NCBI RefSeq assembly: GCF_900094595.1
Contig: NZ_FMAD01000004.1
Span: forward strand, 124,001 to 188,000
DNA length: 64,000 nt
DNA from: Cupriavidus alkaliphilus
GTDB lineage: Bacteria > Pseudomonadota > Gammaproteobacteria > Burkholderiales > Burkholderiaceae
Direction: 5' to 3'
Both the position numbers and the translations under genes were made by a program. The notes below the pieces were generated by a model that saw nothing but the letters and a program-made list of their open reading frames with translations, was not told where the DNA came from and made no database searches. Position 1 is the first letter of the stretch. Each line of letters begins with the position of its first letter. This document shows, piece after piece, positions 43,912-53,414 of the stretch.

Positions 43912-44360
43912 ACGCGCCCGCCGCCCTCGTCGATCGCGTCGAGCCCGCCGACCGCGCCATGCTGCCGCCCACCGACAACCCGCTGCTGGACTACCTTGGC
44001 ATCCGCCTGGCCAGCGTCGGCGACGGCCGCTGCACCTTCGAGCTCGACATCGAACCGCGCCACCTGAACCGGCAGGGCAACGTGCAGGGCGGCGTGACCG
44101 CCACGCTGCTCGACGCCGCGTGCGGTTACGCCGGCCTGCCGACCGGCGTCGATGGCGCCCTCGGCCACGCCGTGACGGTGATGCTGGCCATCAGCTACCT
44201 CAGCAAGGCGAGCGCGGGCCGGCTGCGCGCTACTGCCACGGTGAGCCGCGCCGGCAAGAGCCTGTACTTTGCCTCGGCCGAACTGGCCACCGATGCTGGC
44301 GTGCTGGTCGCCACGGCGCAAGGCACGTTCAAACGATCCCGCATCCTTCCGGAGGCCTGA
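43908..44360 (+). CDS. Hotdog-fold thioesterase, PaaI-like
   Basis: A 150-residue hotdog protein with the PaaI pattern RHLNRQGNVQGGVTATLLDAACG. The usual histidine of the HGG motif is replaced by glutamine (QGG), while the aspartate that acts as base is kept (LLDAA). GTG at 43908 overlaps the TGA of the preceding gene. May release CoA from a stalled intermediate. Confidence 0.78.
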   Translation: MNAPAALVDRVEPADRAMLPPTDNPLLDYLGIRLASVGDGRCTFELDIEPRHLNRQGNVQGGVTATLLDAACGYAGLPTGVDGALGHAVTVMLAISYLSKASAGRLRATATVSRAGKSLYFASAELATDAGVLVATAQGTFKRSRILPEA

Positions 44361-44361
44361 C

Positions 44362-45588
44362 ATGCTGCGCGACGCACTGGACGGCCTGACCGTCATCGAC
44401 TTCACCCAGATCGGCGCCGGCCCGACCTGCACCATGCTGCTGGCCGACATGGGCGCCAGGGTCATCAAGGCAGAGCCGCCCGGCGGCGAACTGGGCCGCG
44501 GGCTCGGCCCCGGCTGGCTGGGCGACGACAGCGCGCTGTTCCACGGCTTCAACCGCAACAAGCTGGGCGTGGCGCTGGACCTGAAATCCCCCGACGGACT
44601 CGCGGTGGCGCGCCGGATGGTCTCGGACGCCGACATCGTGGTAGAGAGCATGCGCCCCGGCGTAATGGAGCGCCTCGGGCTGGGCCATGCCGAGCTGTCG
44701 GCGCTGAACCCGTCGCTGGTCTACTGCTCCATCTCCGCCTATGGCCAGGAAGGCCCGTATGCCGGCCGTGCCGGCGTCGACGGCATCATCCAGGCCGATT
44801 CCGGGCTGATGAGCCTGATCGGCCTGCCCGACGGCGAGCCGTGCAAGGTGCAGGCGCCGGTGGTCGACGTGATGACCGGCTATGTCGCCTGCGTCGGCAT
44901 CCTGGGCAAGCTGGCGCAACGGGCGCGCGACGGCCAGGGCGGGCATCTCGACGTCAGCCTGCTCAACGCCGCGCTGGCGCTGCAGCAATCGTCGCTCACC
45001 AGCTATTGCGCCGACGGACAGCTGCCGGAACGCGCTGGCAGCGCGGCGCCCTACTCTGCGCCCAACCAGGCCTTCCGCACTGCGGACGGATGGATCATGG
45101 TGGCCGCCTACATGCCCGAGCGCTGGCGCCGGCTGTGCGACGTGCTGGGCCTGCCGACGCTCGCCGACGATCCGCGCTTCGCCACTTCGCCGCTGCGCGT
45201 GGCCAACCGTGCAGCAATGGTCGAGGCACTGACCAGCGTGTTCGTGACCCGCTCCACCGACGCGTGGCTGGCGTTGCTGCAGGACGCCGACATCCTGTGC
45301 GCCCGCGTCGCCACCTATGAAGACCTGATGGCACACCCGCAGGTGGCGGCCAACCGCATGGTGCAGCGCATCCCGCACGAGGCGCTGGGCGAGGTCCGCA
45401 TGCCCGGCTTCCCGATCAACAGTGCCCAGGAAAACGCGCTGCCGGCGCGGCCGGCGCCGGCGTGCGGGCAGCACACGCGAGCGGTACTGGCTGATTTCGG
45501 CTACACCCGCGCACAGATTGCCGCGCTGCAGACGCGGGGCGCGATCCACTGCGCCGAGGTTCAGCCGCTTGCCACCTCCACGGCCTGA
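44362..45588 (+). CDS. Class III CoA-transferase (CaiB/BaiF family)
   Basis: A 408-residue family III CoA-transferase that would activate the operon's carboxylate substrate. N-terminal GLTVIDFTQIGAGPTCTMLLADMGARVIKAE is diagnostic; NRNKLGVALDLKS and the active-site aspartate region AGVDGIIQADSG follow. One base after the thioesterase stop; ribosome site GGAGG. Last gene of the operon and convergent with a LysR gene. Confidence 0.9.
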   Translation: MLRDALDGLTVIDFTQIGAGPTCTMLLADMGARVIKAEPPGGELGRGLGPGWLGDDSALFHGFNRNKLGVALDLKSPDGLAVARRMVSDADIVVESMRPGVMERLGLGHAELSALNPSLVYCSISAYGQEGPYAGRAGVDGIIQADSGLMSLIGLPDGEPCKVQAPVVDVMTGYVACVGILGKLAQRARDGQGGHLDVSLLNAALALQQSSLTSYCADGQLPERAGSAAPYSAPNQAFRTADGWIMVAAYMPERWRRLCDVLGLPTLADDPRFATSPLRVANRAAMVEALTSVFVTRSTDAWLALLQDADILCARVATYEDLMAHPQVAANRMVQRIPHEALGEVRMPGFPINSAQENALPARPAPACGQHTRAVLADFGYTRAQIAALQTRGAIHCAEVQPLATSTA

Positions 45589-45604
45589 CTGGCGTGCACG
45601 GGCG

Positions 45605-46501
45605 CTAGCCCTGCGTCTCGCATTGCGCCAGCAGCCACTCGCGGAACACCGCCATGCTGGCGCTTTCCTTGCGGTCCGCCGGCGTCACCAGGTAGTAGGT
45701 GAAATCGCCCATGTCGACGGTCTGGCGGAACGGCGCGACCAGCCGCCCGGCCTCCAGGTCGGTCGCGACAAGGAAGCGCTGGGCGATGGCGAAGCCCTGC
45801 CCTTCCATGGCCGCCGCGTATGCCATGGCCGAGCTCTGGAAGGTCATGCCGCTGCGCGCATCGACCTGCGCGTCGGCCCGCGCGGCCTTAAGCCAGTGCG
45901 CCCAGTCGTCCGGACGCGCGATCGAATGCAGCAGCGTCTGGTGCTGCAGGTCGGCAGGCTTCTTCACCTTCGGGCTGCCGGCGGCAACGCCAGGGCTGCA
46001 CACCGGCACCAGGATGTTGGACACCAGCCGGTGGGTATTCACGCCGCTCCACTTGCCGTCGCCGAGACGGATCGCGCCGTCGATGTCTTCCTTGCGGAAA
46101 TCGACCGGGTCCAGCGACGCGGTCAGCAGCACCTCGATGCCGGGATTGGCCGCATGGAAGCTCGACAGCCGCGGGATCAGCCAGCGCATGGCGAAGGTGG
46201 TATAGGCGCGCACCTTGAGCTGCCTGCGCCGGGCGCGCTTGCTCAGCCGGCGCGTGGCTTCGCGCAGGTCGTCCATCGCCCGCGTCACGGCGCGGTAGTA
46301 GTCCTCGCCGGTGCGGGTCAGGGAGATCTGCCGGTGGCCACGATGCAGCAACTGCACGCCCAGGCCCAGCTCCAGCGCGCGGATCTGGCGGCTGACGGCG
46401 CCAGGCGTGACGTGCAGCTCTTCGGCCGCGACGGTGATGCTGAGATGCCGCGCCGCCGCCTCGAAGGCGCGCAACGCGTTCAGCGGGGGCAGTTTGTCCA
46501 T
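45605..46501 (-). CDS. LysR-family regulator (GcvA-like)
   Basis: A 298-residue LTTR of the GcvA/AmpR subgroup: PPLNALRAFEAAARHLSITVAAEELHVTPGAVSRQIR (split pattern) then LLHRGHRQISLT. ATG at 46501 is preferred to a TTG at 46537. Divergent from the SDR gene at 46694, with a GCAAC-N5-GTTGC inverted repeat between them. Confidence 0.88.
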   Translation of the reverse strand: MDKLPPLNALRAFEAAARHLSITVAAEELHVTPGAVSRQIRALELGLGVQLLHRGHRQISLTRTGEDYYRAVTRAMDDLREATRRLSKRARRRQLKVRAYTTFAMRWLIPRLSSFHAANPGIEVLLTASLDPVDFRKEDIDGAIRLGDGKWSGVNTHRLVSNILVPVCSPGVAAGSPKVKKPADLQHQTLLHSIARPDDWAHWLKAARADAQVDARSGMTFQSSAMAYAAAMEGQGFAIAQRFLVATDLEAGRLVAPFRQTVDMGDFTYYLVTPADRKESASMAVFREWLLAQCETQG

Positions 46502-46561
46502 GCCGGCGAGTCTGCCATACGGTTGAGGTTTGCTCAATCGAAGCAGACACGACGGTAATTA

Positions 46562-46576
46562 GCAACTCCTGGTTGC
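46562..46576. promoter_or_regulatory. LysR-type inverted repeat between divergent genes
   Basis: GCAACTCCTGGTTGC, a perfect 5+5 inverted repeat with N5 centre, 60 bases upstream of the LysR start; likely binding site of that regulator. Confidence 0.45.
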
Positions 46577-46693
46577 CATTAAAACGCCATTGTGGTGGCT
46601 AGTGTTGCTGGCTGCGCCAGCCTAAATTTGTCTCCGTGGCCCCCGCCATCAAACCTCGAAGTCAAACCGAGCACTACGTCAAGGAGATTCACC

Positions 46694-47590
46694 ATGTCCG
46701 CCAACACCACCATCACTGCCAACACCTTCGCCAACGCCACCAACGCCACCGGCAAGGTGTGGTTCATCACCGGCGCCTCGCGCGGCTTCGGCCTCGAGCT
46801 GACCCGCGCCGCGCTGGCCCGCGGCGACCGCGTCGTCGCCACGGCGCGCAACCCGCAGGCCGTGATCGGCGCCGTGGGCGGGCATGATCACCTGCTCGCC
46901 GTGGCGCTGGACGTGACCAGCGAAGCCCAGGCCATCGCCGCCGCCGAGGCCGCGGTGGCGCGCTTCGGTCGCATCGACGTGCTGGTCAACAACGCTGGCT
47001 ACGGCCTGCTGGGCGCGGTGGAAGAAGCGTCGGCCAGGGAGGTCGAACAGCAGTTCGCCACCAACGTGTTCGGCGTGCTGGCGGTGACGCGCGCGGTGCT
47101 GCCGCAGATGCGCCGCCAGCGCAGCGGCCATATCGTCAATATCTCGTCGATCGGCGGCTATGCGGCCTATCCGGGCTGGGGCGTCTACGGTGCCACCAAG
47201 TTCGCGGTCGAAGGACTGACCGAAGCGCTGTCGGCCGAACTGGCGCCGCTGGGCATCCACGCCACGGTGGTCGAGCCCGGCTTCTTCCGCACCGATTTCC
47301 TCGATGCCAGTTCGCTGGTGCGCGTCGGCACGGAGATCGGCGAATACGCGCAGACGGTCGGCGCCATGCGCACGCACATGGCCTCGGCCAACCACCAGCA
47401 GCCCGGCGACCCGGCCCGGCTGGCCGCGGCCCTGCTCGCGCTTGCCGACAGCGACACGCCGCCGGTGCGGCTGCCGCTGGGTTCCGACACGGTCGCCCGC
47501 ATCGCCGACAAGCACCGCAAGGTGGAAAGCGAGCTGGCCGCGTGGCACGCGCTGGCGGTGTCGACCGACCACGCCGACGCGCACGCGTGA
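46694..47590 (+). CDS. SDR-family oxidoreductase
   Basis: A 298-residue extended-length classical SDR: WFITGASRGFGLELTRAAL, NNAGYGLLG, NISSIGGYAAY and VYGATKFAVEG. This subgroup (about 280-300 residues with a variable C-terminus) usually reduces ketones or quinones of unknown identity. AAGGAG precedes the ATG by 8 bases. Divergent from the LysR gene that probably controls it. Confidence 0.88.
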   Translation: MSANTTITANTFANATNATGKVWFITGASRGFGLELTRAALARGDRVVATARNPQAVIGAVGGHDHLLAVALDVTSEAQAIAAAEAAVARFGRIDVLVNNAGYGLLGAVEEASAREVEQQFATNVFGVLAVTRAVLPQMRRQRSGHIVNISSIGGYAAYPGWGVYGATKFAVEGLTEALSAELAPLGIHATVVEPGFFRTDFLDASSLVRVGTEIGEYAQTVGAMRTHMASANHQQPGDPARLAAALLALADSDTPPVRLPLGSDTVARIADKHRKVESELAAWHALAVSTDHADAHA

Positions 47591-47645
47591 GCCTGCGCCG
47601 CGCACGGTTTGCTGCACTGCAGCCAAGCCGGGCGCCTCTCTACAG

Positions 47646-47668
47646 GAGGCCGGCGGAGCGCCGGCCTC
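47646..47668. terminator. Strong hairpin after the SDR gene
   Basis: Perfect 10-base-pair stem GAGGCCGGCG / CGCCGGCCTC with GAG loop. No T run. Confidence 0.45.
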
Positions 47669-47787
47669 ACCACTTGCAGGGGCACTTGCGTCGGGCATTG
47701 CACGGTATCGGCACGCATATATGTCGCTTCCGCCGAATTTCGCCAATAATGCCCAGAGAGTCATTGCCGGACGAACCGAGAGCCACC

Positions 47788-49851
47788 ATGCACGAGAGTC
47801 CCGATGCCATCCGCACTGTCGCCCTGCTCGGGCACGCAGGAAGCGGCAAGACCTCGCTGGTCGAGGCGCTGCTGCACAAGGGCGGTGCGGTGCACACGCC
47901 TGGCAGCGTCGAGCGCGGATCCACCGTGTGCGACAACGATCCGCTCGAGCGCAAGTACAAGCGCTCGCTCAGCGCCGCGGTCGCGCACCTGGAGTACCGC
48001 GACACCCGCATCTACCTGATCGACACCCCCGGCTACCCGGACTTCTCCGGGCACGCCATCAGTGCGCTGGCCGCGGTGGAAACCGCGGCCATCGTCATCA
48101 ATGCGCAGACCGGCATCGAGATGACCACGCGCCGCGCCATGGCCTGGGCGCAGGCGCGCCAGTTGTGCCGGATGATCATCATCAACGGCATCGACGGCGA
48201 GAAGGTCGACCTGCCCGCGCTGCTGGCGGAGATCCAGGAGGCCTTCGGCAAGGAATGCCTGCCCATCAACCTGCCGGCCGACCACGGCGGCAAGGTGGTC
48301 GACTGCTTCTTCAATCCGGCCGGCGAGTCGGATTTTTTATCGGTGGCGTCCGCGCACGACGCGCTGATCGACCAGGTGATCGAGATCGACCCCGAGCTGA
48401 TGGAGCTGTACCTGGAGCAAGGCGAAGCCATCACCCCGGAGCAACTGCACGCGCCGTTCGAGCGCGCGCTGCGCGAAGGCCACCTGGTGCCGATCTGCTT
48501 TACCTCGGCCGTCACCGGCGCCGGCATCGAAGCGTTGCTGGACGTATTCGTGCGGCTGCTGCCCAACCCCACCGAAGGCAACCCGCCGCTGTTCTACCGC
48601 TCCACCGGCGCGGATGCCGAGGGCACGGAACAGCGCCAGGCGGTGCGCGCCGAGCCCGTCCCGGACAAGCATGTGCTGGCGCACGTGTTCAAGGTGGTGA
48701 TCGATCCCTATGTCGGCAAGCTGGCGATATTCCGCATCCATCAGGGCACGGTCACGCGCGACAGCCAGCTCTATATCGGCGAAGGACGCCAGCCGTTCAA
48801 GGTGGCGCACCTGCTGCGGCTGCAGGGCAAGGAGACCCAGGAAGTGCCGCGTGCCGGCCCGGGCGATATCTGCGCGGTGGCCAAGGTCGATGAACTTGGC
48901 TTCGACGCAGTGCTGCACGATGCCACCGAGGACGGCAACATCCACCTGACCCCGCTGGAATTCCCCACGCCGATCTATGGCCTGGCGATCGAGCCGGCGC
49001 GGCGCGGCAACGAGCAGCGCCTGGCCGAGGTGCTGCACAAGCTCAGCGCGGAAGACCCGTGCCTGCGCGTCGAGCACCCGGCCGGCACCAACGAGACCGT
49101 GGTGTTCGGCCTGGGCGAGTTCCACCTGCGCTGCGCGCTGGAGCGGCTGACCGAGCAGTACAAGCTGGACGTGGCGACGCGCCCGCCCAAGATCGCCTAT
49201 CGCGAAACCATCGGCGCCAGGGCCGAAGGCCATCACCGGCACAAGAAGCAGACCGGCGGCGCCGGCCAGTTCGGCGAAGTGATGCTGCGCATCGAGCCGC
49301 TGGCACGCGGCGCGGGTTTCGATTTCGTCGATGCGGTCAAGGGCGGCGCGATTCCCGGGCAGTTCATCCCGGCGGTCGAGAAAGGCATCCGGCAGGCGCT
49401 GGACAGCGGCCCGCTGGCGGGGTTTCCGATGCAGGACGTGCGCGTGACCGTGTACGACGGCAAGAGCCACCCGGTCGATTCCAAGGAAGTCGCGTTCGCC
49501 ACCGCGGGACGCAAGGCCTTTATCGACGCGGTGCTCAAGGCCAGGCCGAGCGTGCTCGAACCGATCGTCGATATCGAGGTCACGGCACCGGGCAACGCCA
49601 TGGGCGATATCATCGGCGACCTCTCGACCAAGCGCGGCCAGGTCCATGGCACGCGCACCGCGGCCGGCAATACGGTGATCGTCGCCGGGCAGGTGCCGCT
49701 GTCGGAGCTGAACGACTACCAGTCACGGCTGAACAGCATCACCGGCGGGCATGGCAGCTACACCATCCAGTTCAGCCATTACGACAACGTGCCGCCGGCG
49801 CAGCAGGAGAAGATGGCGTCCCGCCACAAGGCGCAGCAGGACACCGAGTGA
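47788..49851 (+). CDS. Elongation factor G-like GTPase (EF-G paralogue)
   Basis: A 687-residue translational GTPase with the five EF-G domains. G1 GHAGSGKT (15-22), G3 DTPGY (79-83) and G5-like TSAVTG are visible; the G4 guanine-recognition motif, normally NKxD, reads N133-G-I-D136. The effector region RGSTVCDNDPLERKYKRSLS is that of the EF-G-like family, and domain IV has the GGAGQFGEVMLRI stretch. Members are stand-alone paralogues of EF-G with unclear roles in translation or ribosome recycling. ATG at 47788 chosen; an in-frame ATG at 47749 is possible. Confidence 0.88.
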   Translation: MHESPDAIRTVALLGHAGSGKTSLVEALLHKGGAVHTPGSVERGSTVCDNDPLERKYKRSLSAAVAHLEYRDTRIYLIDTPGYPDFSGHAISALAAVETAAIVINAQTGIEMTTRRAMAWAQARQLCRMIIINGIDGEKVDLPALLAEIQEAFGKECLPINLPADHGGKVVDCFFNPAGESDFLSVASAHDALIDQVIEIDPELMELYLEQGEAITPEQLHAPFERALREGHLVPICFTSAVTGAGIEALLDVFVRLLPNPTEGNPPLFYRSTGADAEGTEQRQAVRAEPVPDKHVLAHVFKVVIDPYVGKLAIFRIHQGTVTRDSQLYIGEGRQPFKVAHLLRLQGKETQEVPRAGPGDICAVAKVDELGFDAVLHDATEDGNIHLTPLEFPTPIYGLAIEPARRGNEQRLAEVLHKLSAEDPCLRVEHPAGTNETVVFGLGEFHLRCALERLTEQYKLDVATRPPKIAYRETIGARAEGHHRHKKQTGGAGQFGEVMLRIEPLARGAGFDFVDAVKGGAIPGQFIPAVEKGIRQALDSGPLAGFPMQDVRVTVYDGKSHPVDSKEVAFATAGRKAFIDAVLKARPSVLEPIVDIEVTAPGNAMGDIIGDLSTKRGQVHGTRTAAGNTVIVAGQVPLSELNDYQSRLNSITGGHGSYTIQFSHYDNVPPAQQEKMASRHKAQQDTE

Positions 49852-49864
49852 GCTGGCGGCTGGC

Positions 49865-51529
49865 TCAGTGCTGGCTGGCACCGGCCGCGCCGATGCCGGT
49901 CATGGCGCGCACGAACTGCGCGCCGTAGCGCTGCCGCTCGGCGCTCGCCTGCGCCGAGCGGTCCAGCACCGATGCCAGCCAGGCGGCGGCGAAGGCCAGC
50001 GTCATCGAGAACAGCGCCGGGTTGGCGTACGGGAAGATCGCCTGCTGGTGCTTGAGAATTCCCACCCACACCGTCGGGCCCAGCACCAGCAGCACCACCG
50101 CCGACACCAGCCCCGCCAGGCTACCCGCCACCGCGCCGCGCGTGGTCAGACCCTTCCAGAACATCGACAGGAACAGCACCGGGAAGTTGACCGACGCGGC
50201 AATCGCCAGCACCAGCCCGGACAGGAAGGCGATGTTCTGCTTCTCGAACATCACACCCAGCACCATCGCCAGCAGGCCGATCACCAGCGTGGCGATCTTC
50301 GACACGCGGATCTCGTCTTTCTCGCTGGCCTGCCCGCGGCGGAACACGTTGGCGTAGAGGTCATGCGACACCGCCGACGCGCCCGACAGCGCCAGCCCCG
50401 CCACCACCGCCAGGATGGTCGCGAACGCCACCGCCGAGATAAAGCCGAGGAACAGGTCGCCGCCGATCACGTGCGACAGGTGCACGGCCACCATGTTGCT
50501 GCCGCCGATCAGCTTGCCCGCGGCATCGCGATAGGCCGGATCGGCGCCCACCATCACGATCGCCCCGAAGCCTACCACCAGGATCAGCACGTAGAAGTAG
50601 CCGATGAAGCCGGTGGCGTAGAGCACGGACTTGCGCGCTTCCCTCGCATCCGCCACGGTGAAGAAGCGCATCAGGATGTGCGGCAGGCCGGCGGTGCCGA
50701 ACATCATGCCGACGCCCAGCGAGATCGCATCGATCGGGTTGGACACCAAACCGCCCGGCGACAGGATCGCTGCGCCCTTGTCATGCACCTTGGCCGCGCT
50801 GGCAAACATGGCTTCGGGGCTGAAGCCGAAATAGGCCAGCACCATCACCGCCATGAAGGTCACGCCACCGAGCAGCAGCACCGCCTTGATGATCTGCACC
50901 CAGGTCGTCGCCAGCATGCCGCCGAACATCACGTACAGCACCATCAGCGCGCCGACGATGACCACCGCCGATTCATAGCTGGTGCCGAACAGCAGCTCGA
51001 TCAGCTTGCCGGCGCCGACCATCTGCGCGACCAGATACATGATCACGACCGTCAGCGTGCCGCATGCGGCGGTGATGCGCACCGGCTTCTGCGAGAGGCG
51101 GTACGAGACCACGTCGGCAAAGGTGTAGCGACCGAGGTTGCGCAGGCGTTCGGCGACGATGAACAGGATGATCGGCCATCCGGCCACCACGCCGAGCGCG
51201 TAGATCAGTCCATCGTAGCCCTTGTCGAACATCATGGCCGAGATGCCGAGGAACGACGCGGCCGACACCATGTCGCCGGCGATCGCCAGGCCATTCTGGA
51301 AGCCGGTGAGGCCGCCGCCGGCCGCATAGAAGTCCGACGCCGAGCGCGTGCGCCGCGCGGCCCAGCGGGTGATGCCGAGGGTGAACAGCACGAACAGCAG
51401 GAACATCACGATGGCGCTCCAGTTCAGCGGCCGCTGCGCGGCTTCGCCCTGGATCGCGGGGGCCGCGGTCGCAGCAGTGGCTACCAGCCCGCACAGGGCG
51501 GCGCCGAGGAAACGGTGTACCGGCTTCAT
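49865..51529 (-). CDS. actP: Acetate/cation symporter, SSS family
   Basis: A 554-residue sodium:solute symporter closely resembling ActP throughout: N-terminal signal-like helix, [58 protein letters not shown] and [25 protein letters not shown] (abbreviated landmarks). Thirteen expected membrane segments. Overlaps the DUF485 gene stop by 4 bases, the usual yjcH-actP pair. Because it lies next to the paa operon, a role in phenylacetate uptake, as for the related SSS permease PaaL, is an alternative. Confidence 0.88.
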   Translation of the reverse strand: MKPVHRFLGAALCGLVATAATAAPAIQGEAAQRPLNWSAIVMFLLFVLFTLGITRWAARRTRSASDFYAAGGGLTGFQNGLAIAGDMVSAASFLGISAMMFDKGYDGLIYALGVVAGWPIILFIVAERLRNLGRYTFADVVSYRLSQKPVRITAACGTLTVVIMYLVAQMVGAGKLIELLFGTSYESAVVIVGALMVLYVMFGGMLATTWVQIIKAVLLLGGVTFMAVMVLAYFGFSPEAMFASAAKVHDKGAAILSPGGLVSNPIDAISLGVGMMFGTAGLPHILMRFFTVADAREARKSVLYATGFIGYFYVLILVVGFGAIVMVGADPAYRDAAGKLIGGSNMVAVHLSHVIGGDLFLGFISAVAFATILAVVAGLALSGASAVSHDLYANVFRRGQASEKDEIRVSKIATLVIGLLAMVLGVMFEKQNIAFLSGLVLAIAASVNFPVLFLSMFWKGLTTRGAVAGSLAGLVSAVVLLVLGPTVWVGILKHQQAIFPYANPALFSMTLAFAAAWLASVLDRSAQASAERQRYGAQFVRAMTGIGAAGASQH

Positions 51530-51834
51530 GCTTCGCACTCCTTGCGCACGCGTTCGTTGAGTGGGTCCAGGTCGCGGTTGGCGCGGTGGACGTAGATGGC
51601 GGTCAGCAGCACGGCGGCCACGATCACCGCCACGCCGACTGGGATCCCGACCGTCATCACGCCTCCGGCGACCGGCGTGCCGAGCGTGGCGGGCGAGAAG
51701 GCCAGCAGCAGGATGAAGCCGAAGTAGACCGCCAGCATGATCAGCGTCAGCGACCAGCCCAGGCGCGTGCGCCCGTGGGTCAGGCGGATAAAGTCGGGGT
51801 GGTTCTGGATGGCTTCCAGTTGTTGTGCGTCCAT
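51526..51834 (-). CDS. yjcH: DUF485 membrane protein (YjcH-like)
   Basis: A 102-residue protein with two membrane segments ([18 protein letters not shown] and [18 protein letters not shown]) and the DUF485 N-terminus [17 protein letters not shown]. Regular partner of ActP-type symporters. Ribosome site AAAGGAGAC upstream of ATG. Confidence 0.9.
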   Translation of the reverse strand: MDAQQLEAIQNHPDFIRLTHGRTRLGWSLTLIMLAVYFGFILLLAFSPATLGTPVAGGVMTVGIPVGVAVIVAAVLLTAIYVHRANRDLDPLNERVRKECEA

Positions 51835-51926
51835 GGTTGTCTCCTTTGGCGCAGGGGGGATGTGGCGGCTCTGGGTGGCTGCCATCAGTTGGATTTCGTT
51901 CGTTATGTCTTGAATGCCGCCGGTTT

Positions 51927-51958
51927 GCTCCCCTCTCCCGCAAGCGGGAGAGGGGAGC
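51927..51958. repeat. REP-like palindrome (copy 4)
   Basis: Perfect 15+15 inverted repeat GCTCCCCTCTCCCGC around AA, between yjcH and the paaK stop. Confidence 0.88.
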
Positions 51959-51991
51959 CCTTGCCAGGGGTGTGGGTGAAAAGCAGCGCTG

Positions 51992-53341
51992 TCAGATCGC
52001 GCCGACCGGCTGTTCGTGCGTGACCTTCGGCCGCATGTCCAGCACGCGCCGTGCCTTGCCGACCGTGGTGCGCTCGATCCCCTCGGCCGCCACCACCTGC
52101 ACCCGCGTGGTCACGCCGACATAGGTCTTGATCTGGTCCTTCAGATTCCGCTCCAGCGCCGCCCGGTCATCCGCCGACAGCGACGAAGACCGCTCCGGCC
52201 GCGCCTCGACCCGCACCTCCAGCTTGTCGAGGTGCCCGTCGCGCGTCACCACCAGCTGGTACTGCGGCGCCAGCGCCGGCGCCTTCAGGATCAGTTCCTC
52301 GATCTGCGACGGGAATACGTTGACGCCACGGATAATCAACATGTCGTCCGAGCGTCCGGTGATCTTGCCGATGCGGCGCATCGAACGGGAAGTCGGCGGC
52401 AGCAGACGCGTCAGGTCGCGCGTGCGGTAGCGGATCACCGGCAGCGCTTCCTTGGTCAGAGAGGTGAACACCAGCTCGCCCTCTGAGCCATCGGGCAACA
52501 CCTCGCCGGTCACCGGGTCGATGATCTCGGCATAGAAATGGTCTTCCCAGATCACCGGGCCATCCTTGCTCTCGATGCATTCGCACGCCACGCCCGGCCC
52601 CATCACCTCGGACAGGCCATAGATGTCCACCGCGTCGATGCCGGCGCGCGCCTCGATCTCCGCGCGCATCGCGTCGGTCCACGGCTCGGCGCCGAAGATG
52701 CCGACCTTCAGCGAGCTTTCCGACGGGTCCATGCCCTGGCGCTCCATTTCTTCGATCAGGTTCAGCATGTACGACGGCGTCACCATGATGATGTTGGGCT
52801 GGAACTCGCGGATCAGCTGTACCTGTTTCTCGGTCTGCCCGCCCGACATCGGGATCACCGTGCAACCCGCCTTCTCGGCGCCGTAGTGCGCGCCCAGTCC
52901 GCCGGTGAACAGCCCGTAGCCATAGCTGACATGCACCAGATCCCCGGCGCGCCCGCCCGCGGCGCGGATCGAGCGCGCCACCACGCTGGCCCAGGTATCG
53001 ATATCCTTCGCGGTATAGCCGACCACGGTCGGCTTGCCGGTGGTGCCGCTCGACGCATGCACGCGTGCCACCTGCTCGCGCGGCACCGCGAACATGCCGA
53101 AGGGATAGTTGTCGCGCAGATCCTGCTTGGTCAGGAACGGAAACTTCGACAGGTCCGACAGCGACTTCAGGTCGTCCGGATGCACCCCCGCCGCCGCAAA
53201 CGCCTTGCGGTAGTGCGGGACGTTGTCATAGGCATGGCGCACGCTCCATTTGAGCCGTTGCAGCTGCAGCGCCTGCAGTTGGTCGCGGCTGGCGCGCTCG
53301 ATCGGCTCCAGCTCGTCAGGGTTGGGGTTGCGTTGCACCAT
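51992..53341 (-). CDS. paaK: Phenylacetate-CoA ligase
   Basis: A 449-residue AMP-forming ligase that makes phenylacetyl-CoA, the entry to the paa pathway. P-loop HASSGTTGKPTVVGYT, substrate/AMP segment GAEPWTDAMR, DIYGLSEVMGPG and RTRDLTRLLPP, hinge GRSDDMLIIRGVNVFPSQIEE are all typical. Last gene of the paaABCDE-N-K operon. Its in-pathway product is the substrate of PaaABCE. Confidence 0.95.
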   Translation of the reverse strand: MVQRNPNPDELEPIERASRDQLQALQLQRLKWSVRHAYDNVPHYRKAFAAAGVHPDDLKSLSDLSKFPFLTKQDLRDNYPFGMFAVPREQVARVHASSGTTGKPTVVGYTAKDIDTWASVVARSIRAAGGRAGDLVHVSYGYGLFTGGLGAHYGAEKAGCTVIPMSGGQTEKQVQLIREFQPNIIMVTPSYMLNLIEEMERQGMDPSESSLKVGIFGAEPWTDAMRAEIEARAGIDAVDIYGLSEVMGPGVACECIESKDGPVIWEDHFYAEIIDPVTGEVLPDGSEGELVFTSLTKEALPVIRYRTRDLTRLLPPTSRSMRRIGKITGRSDDMLIIRGVNVFPSQIEELILKAPALAPQYQLVVTRDGHLDKLEVRVEARPERSSSLSADDRAALERNLKDQIKTYVGVTTRVQVVAAEGIERTTVGKARRVLDMRPKVTHEQPVGAI

Positions 53342-53414
53342 TGTCTACTCCATCTCGTTATGATGGCGCCGCGTGCGAAGGGGGGCCGGCGCCGGGGTAC
53401 TGCAGGTATTGCGA

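Noticed and set aside
49751-51595. Long plus-strand frame opposite actP
   Set aside because: H/Q/R-rich shadow; ActP is recognisable along its full length on the minus strand.
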